Shown in pieces: positions 61,453-64,000 of a DNA stretch of 64,000 nt; position 1 is the stretch's first letter, and each line of letters begins with the position of its first letter. Source of the DNA: Entamoeba invadens IP1 (Eukaryota > Evosea > Mastigamoebida > Endamoebidae); NCBI RefSeq assembly GCF_000330505.1, contig NW_004440426.1, forward strand, positions 237,558 through 301,557, written 5' to 3'. The position numbers were made by a program, and so were the translations under genes. The notes below the pieces were generated by a model. That model searched no databases. It had not been told where the DNA came from and saw only the letters and a program-made list of their open reading frames with translations.

Positions 61453-61695
61453 ATGCGCGTGTTTCAGTTCAAAGACAAAAGGATCACTGTTACCGAAGAC
61501 TGTATTGGATGCACTGCGTGTATGGACAATTGTCCCGCAGGAGTCCTTGTTGTTGTTGATGGGATGTGTACGGCACCAAACATCGAGGAATGCCTTCGCT
61601 GCCATTTATGTGAAAGCAACTGCCCAATAAATGCTATTCGTGTCGAACAAATACCAATGGGTCCCGAGTGCCTTGCGCCTGCTTCTGTGGTGTAA
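61453..61695 (+). CDS. 2[4Fe-4S] bacterial-type ferredoxin
   Basis: Electron carrier for pyruvate:ferredoxin oxidoreductase and other anaerobic redox enzymes. 80 aa from the ATG at 61453; the frame is open upstream but without another ATG, and MRVFQFKDKRITVTEDC is a fitting start. Two complete cluster motifs: CIGCTACMDNCP (about residues 17-28) and CLRCHLCESNCP (about 48-59), each followed by the typical Pro and hydrophobic turn. No targeting signal, so cytosolic. Slightly longer than the 59-aa ferredoxins of E. histolytica, with extra residues at both ends. Confidence 0.9.
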   Translation: MRVFQFKDKRITVTEDCIGCTACMDNCPAGVLVVVDGMCTAPNIEECLRCHLCESNCPINAIRVEQIPMGPECLAPASVV

Positions 61696-62360
61696 AACAG
61701 TGTTTTGTACATTTTCTTCGGTTCATAAGACGACACATTCTTTTTTATTCACTAATAGCTTCTATACCATTTTTATATGGATTTACGAGAAAAATCAAAA
61801 TGGTTTTTTATATAGTTTTATTTTAATATCAAATATTTGTTGTATTTTTAGAATTACTTTTTTACTAAAAAAGTTGTGAATTTTAGAAAAGTTTTTCATA
61901 TTTAGTAATAAATAGTAATATTTATTATAATTTGAAGTAATTAACTTGAACTTAAAATAATAAAAAAGTTGGTAAATTATAACATAGTATTATATTTTTA
62001 TTAATTATTATATATATTTTTGATAAAAAACTTTTAGATTCTATTCTAAAAATATAAATATATCTTTTTTTAAATATTATTTGGATAAATAATAATAATT
62101 TTACCATTTCAATATTTGTTTTAAAAATAAATTACAAATCAAATAAATAATTTATAAGTAATAATATTATTATCATAATAATTTGTATTTTTTATTGGTT
62201 CATTTTTAAATTATGTACTATAATTTTTTAAATAATTGATTAGTTGATTGAAATATAAAGAGAACCAATATGATTGTTTCCTTTGTTTATGGAAACTAAG
62301 ACAAAAGATCCATTCTATGATACTTAAGGTATTTTCGAAACTCAAGTCCCATTCGACATA
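61696..62360. other. A+T-rich intergenic region
   Basis: About 665 bp of A/T-rich sequence between the ferredoxin and Pmp3-like genes. No feature recognised. Confidence 0.5.
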
Positions 62361-62522
62361 ATGGGCTGCTCAACACTCTCACTGATTATCATTGCGATAT
62401 TTCTCCCACCACTCGCTGTTCTTCTGAAGAAGGGATGTGGGTGCGACTTTCTCATCAATTTACTTTTGACTATCATCTTGTACCTACCAGGTCTCATCCA
62501 CGCCATCATTGTGATTACATAA
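62361..62522 (+). CDS. Pmp3/UPF0057-family small membrane protein (53 aa)
   Basis: Very short hydrophobic protein of the Pmp3/RCI2 (stress-induced plasma membrane proteolipid) family, which modulates membrane potential and ion homeostasis in yeast and plants. 53 aa, the family's usual length. The sequence reads MGCSTLSLIIIAIFLPPLAV, then a loop LKKGCGCDFLIN and the second span LLTIILYLPGLIHAIIVIT; the PPL-V turn, the GCG-DFLIN loop and LPGLIHA are the diagnostic signature. Gly 2 and Cys 3 could be acylated. Confidence 0.93.
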   Translation: MGCSTLSLIIIAIFLPPLAVLLKKGCGCDFLINLLLTIILYLPGLIHAIIVIT

Positions 62523-63331
62523 ATGATTTTTATTTGTAAATTGGAATTACATAATTAAATGTTTAATGAAGAAGATTATAATTGAAACTTTACAACAAAG
62601 TTGGATGGATAATAATCACATTTAAAGACATTAATTATTTTTACACTATATGTTCACACAATCATGTGTTTTTGGATTTCGTTATCATTATGGCATTAAC
62701 GTTTTATTACCCAAATTTCTCGATAGTCAATCATAATTATTATTATGATAAAAATTGAATAGACAACAATAACTTAAAACAAATACATTTTAATAATTGT
62801 GTTATCTTTGTTGTTTTCATTGTTTATTCTATGTATATATAGCGAGTGTTAATTTAAAAAGTGATATGTTTAACAATAATGAGTGTGATTAACATATAAA
62901 AACAACTATGGTGTCTCTTAATTTTTAAAATAAAATATAATAGATAACTGATTTAATTAAAAAAGTATATCATTTTTTAATCATACAAATCTTTTTTTGA
63001 ATATTACATTTTTTGAAAAAAACTGTTTTGTTGATGAAAACAGTGATTAAACTGTTTATAATTAAATTAAAACGTTTCCAAAAATCGAAGAAAAATAATA
63101 AATAATAAATAAATTGTTGTTTTCGCGGTTGGCTTGTAAGTGTTAAATAGCAATCAAGCTGTTTTCTGACATTTTAAGTAGTTTGTGAATGACTGCGCAA
63201 TTATAGTGACGCGATTGTCTTTTTAAATTTATTCCAATTTACCCAAAAACAATCTATTTTATTTTAATTTATAACAAATTAAAATATAAAAACATGTTGT
63301 ATTAAAAACTATACCAATTTTAAACTAAAAA
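62523..63331. other. A+T-rich convergent intergenic region
   Basis: About 800 bp between the Pmp3-like gene and the 3' end of the ABC gene. A less A/T-rich patch at 63120-63200 (TTCGCGGTTGGCTTG, GACGCGATTG) has no frame or RNA signal that I recognise. Confidence 0.45.
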
Positions 63332-64000
63332 TCAATTATTTAATTCGTCTTGGAATTTCACAGGTGGATAGTCATTTGGTTCTCTGTACTCCGTGATAGA
63401 CGTTTGGTCTTTTTCAACGACGATTCTTTTCAGTTCGAATTTCTGATCGATAACATCAAGTGCCTCTTTTCTCTTCACTGGGTCCATATTCTCGATTTTA
63501 CCGACTTTTCCGTCTCTCATCCAAACGACTCGATCCGCTAAGTTTTTCAATGAGACGTCATGTGTCACCATCAATAACGTCAGTCCTTCGCTATGTAATT
63601 GAAGTAACAATTTAATGACCATTGCAGTGTTGTATGAATCCAAGTCCCCAGTCGGTTCATCTAGTAATAATAATTCGGGCTCATTGGCTAAAGCCCTTGC
63701 AATGGTTACACGTTGTTGTTCACCGCCAGACATTTGCGATGGTTTGTGCTTTACTCTCTCGCCCATCCCTACTTTGTTGAGTAACATCAATGCCCTCTCG
63801 TGACGCTCTTTAGCAGATAATTTGCCTAAAAGAATCATCGGAAGCTCGACGTTTTCAATTGCGTTCATCGATGTTATTAAGTTAAACGTTTGGAACACAA
63901 AGCCAATTTTCTCGAGACGGAGATAGCTCAAGAGGCGGTCTTTGGAGTTCTCGCCGATGCGTTTGTCACAGATGTATATCTCTCCTTTGGACGGTTTGTC
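63332..64000 (-). CDS. ABC transporter ATPase domain, MacB/LolD-like (partial, runs off the window)
   Basis: The frame is open from 63332 to the window end (64000), so the Walker A region and any preceding part lie outside. Visible motifs: Q-loop FVFQTFNL, signature MSGGEQQRV, Walker B ELLLLDEPTGDLD, and the switch His in MVTHD. These are closest to the bacterial LolD/MacB subfamily, whose ATPases work with a large-periplasmic-domain permease; a similar ABCH-type group exists in amoebae. The last 60 residues are a polar extension. The permease is not in this window on this side. Confidence 0.85.
   Translation of the reverse strand, partial: DKPSKGEIYICDKRIGENSKDRLLSYLRLEKIGFVFQTFNLITSMNAIENVELPMILLGKLSAKERHERALMLLNKVGMGERVKHKPSQMSGGEQQRVTIARALANEPELLLLDEPTGDLDSYNTAMVIKLLLQLHSEGLTLLMVTHDVSLKNLADRVVWMRDGKVGKIENMDPVKRKEALDVIDQKFELKRIVVEKDQTSITEYREPNDYPPVKFQDELNN

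Noticed and set aside
1..64000. CRISPR arrays, bacterial operons or rRNA genes
   Set aside because: No regularly spaced repeats of CRISPR type, no Shine-Dalgarno-linked gene chains and no rRNA-like conserved blocks were seen. The DNA is nuclear eukaryotic.

Overview
The window looks like nuclear DNA of an Entamoeba species. E. invadens is my best guess, because intergenic DNA is long and carries DNA-transposon-like repeats, but this is inference. The signs are: gene-sized islands of moderate G+C in extremely A+T-rich spacers; short introns (45-173 nt) that all begin GTTTG; Entamoeba-style gene content (bacterial-type ferredoxins, Rab and RhoGEF genes, BspA/F-box-like leucine-rich proteins, TLDc-like proteins, CXXC-rich secreted protein); and no bacterial signals such as operons or Shine-Dalgarno sites. 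Sixteen introns in ten genes were spliced by hand. All read through in frame and rebuild known domains.

Layout. 0.7-10.6 kb (minus strand): a four-exon P4 phospholipid flippase, a large HEAT-like protein and an importin-alpha. 11.3-16.2 kb: a DH-PH-FYVE Rho exchange factor, F-actin capping protein alpha and a three-exon DUF676-type lipase. 16.4-21.4 kb: a small unknown gene, a spliced CXXC-rich secreted protein, ribosomal protein eL34 and the tRNA CCA-adding enzyme. 21.5-30.5 kb: two leucine-rich/F-box-like proteins, a GT31-like glycosyltransferase, a TLDc-like protein and a Pro/Gln-rich protein. 31.6-38.1 kb: a CBM20-like protein, a class 3 lipase, a small unknown, an FHA-kinase of the CHK2/RAD53 type and a J-domain-less Hsp40-like protein. 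38.1-41.0 kb is gene-free and repeat-rich. 41-49.7 kb: Rab11-like GTPase, single-cluster ferredoxin, ribosomal protein uL24, V-ATPase proteolipid, two unknowns, a coiled-coil TLDc-like protein, a candidate H/ACA RNA and a divergent Rab. 49.7-51.4 kb holds a G+C-rich island with a 100-N assembly gap. 51.4-64 kb: an RRM protein, RNA 3'-phosphate cyclase, two tandem secreted Gln-rich paralogues, two more TLDc-like proteins, malate dehydrogenase, a 2[4Fe-4S] ferredoxin, a 53-aa Pmp3-like protein and the edge of an ABC transporter ATPase.

The genes are independent transcription units, not an operon. Recurring themes are vesicle traffic and cytoskeleton (two Rabs, RhoGEF-FYVE, CapZ, flippase, V-ATPase), anaerobic redox metabolism (two ferredoxins, malate dehydrogenase), RNA processing (CCA enzyme, RtcA, RRM, candidate snoRNA) and translation (eL34, uL24).

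The most interesting non-genic items are: a 128-bp hAT-like MITE with perfect 16-bp terminal inverted repeats and an 8-bp target duplication; a 971-bp element made of two near-identical 302-bp inverted arms; a 112-bp insertion of about half G+C flanked by 19-bp direct repeats; a candidate H/ACA snoRNA; a motif shared upstream of the two ribosomal protein genes; and mutually exclusive hairpins at 13.47 kb. Among proteins, the Hsp40-like gene without a J domain, the Rab with an altered G4 motif, the extended uL24 and a possible +1 frameshift at the start of malate dehydrogenase deserve a second look.
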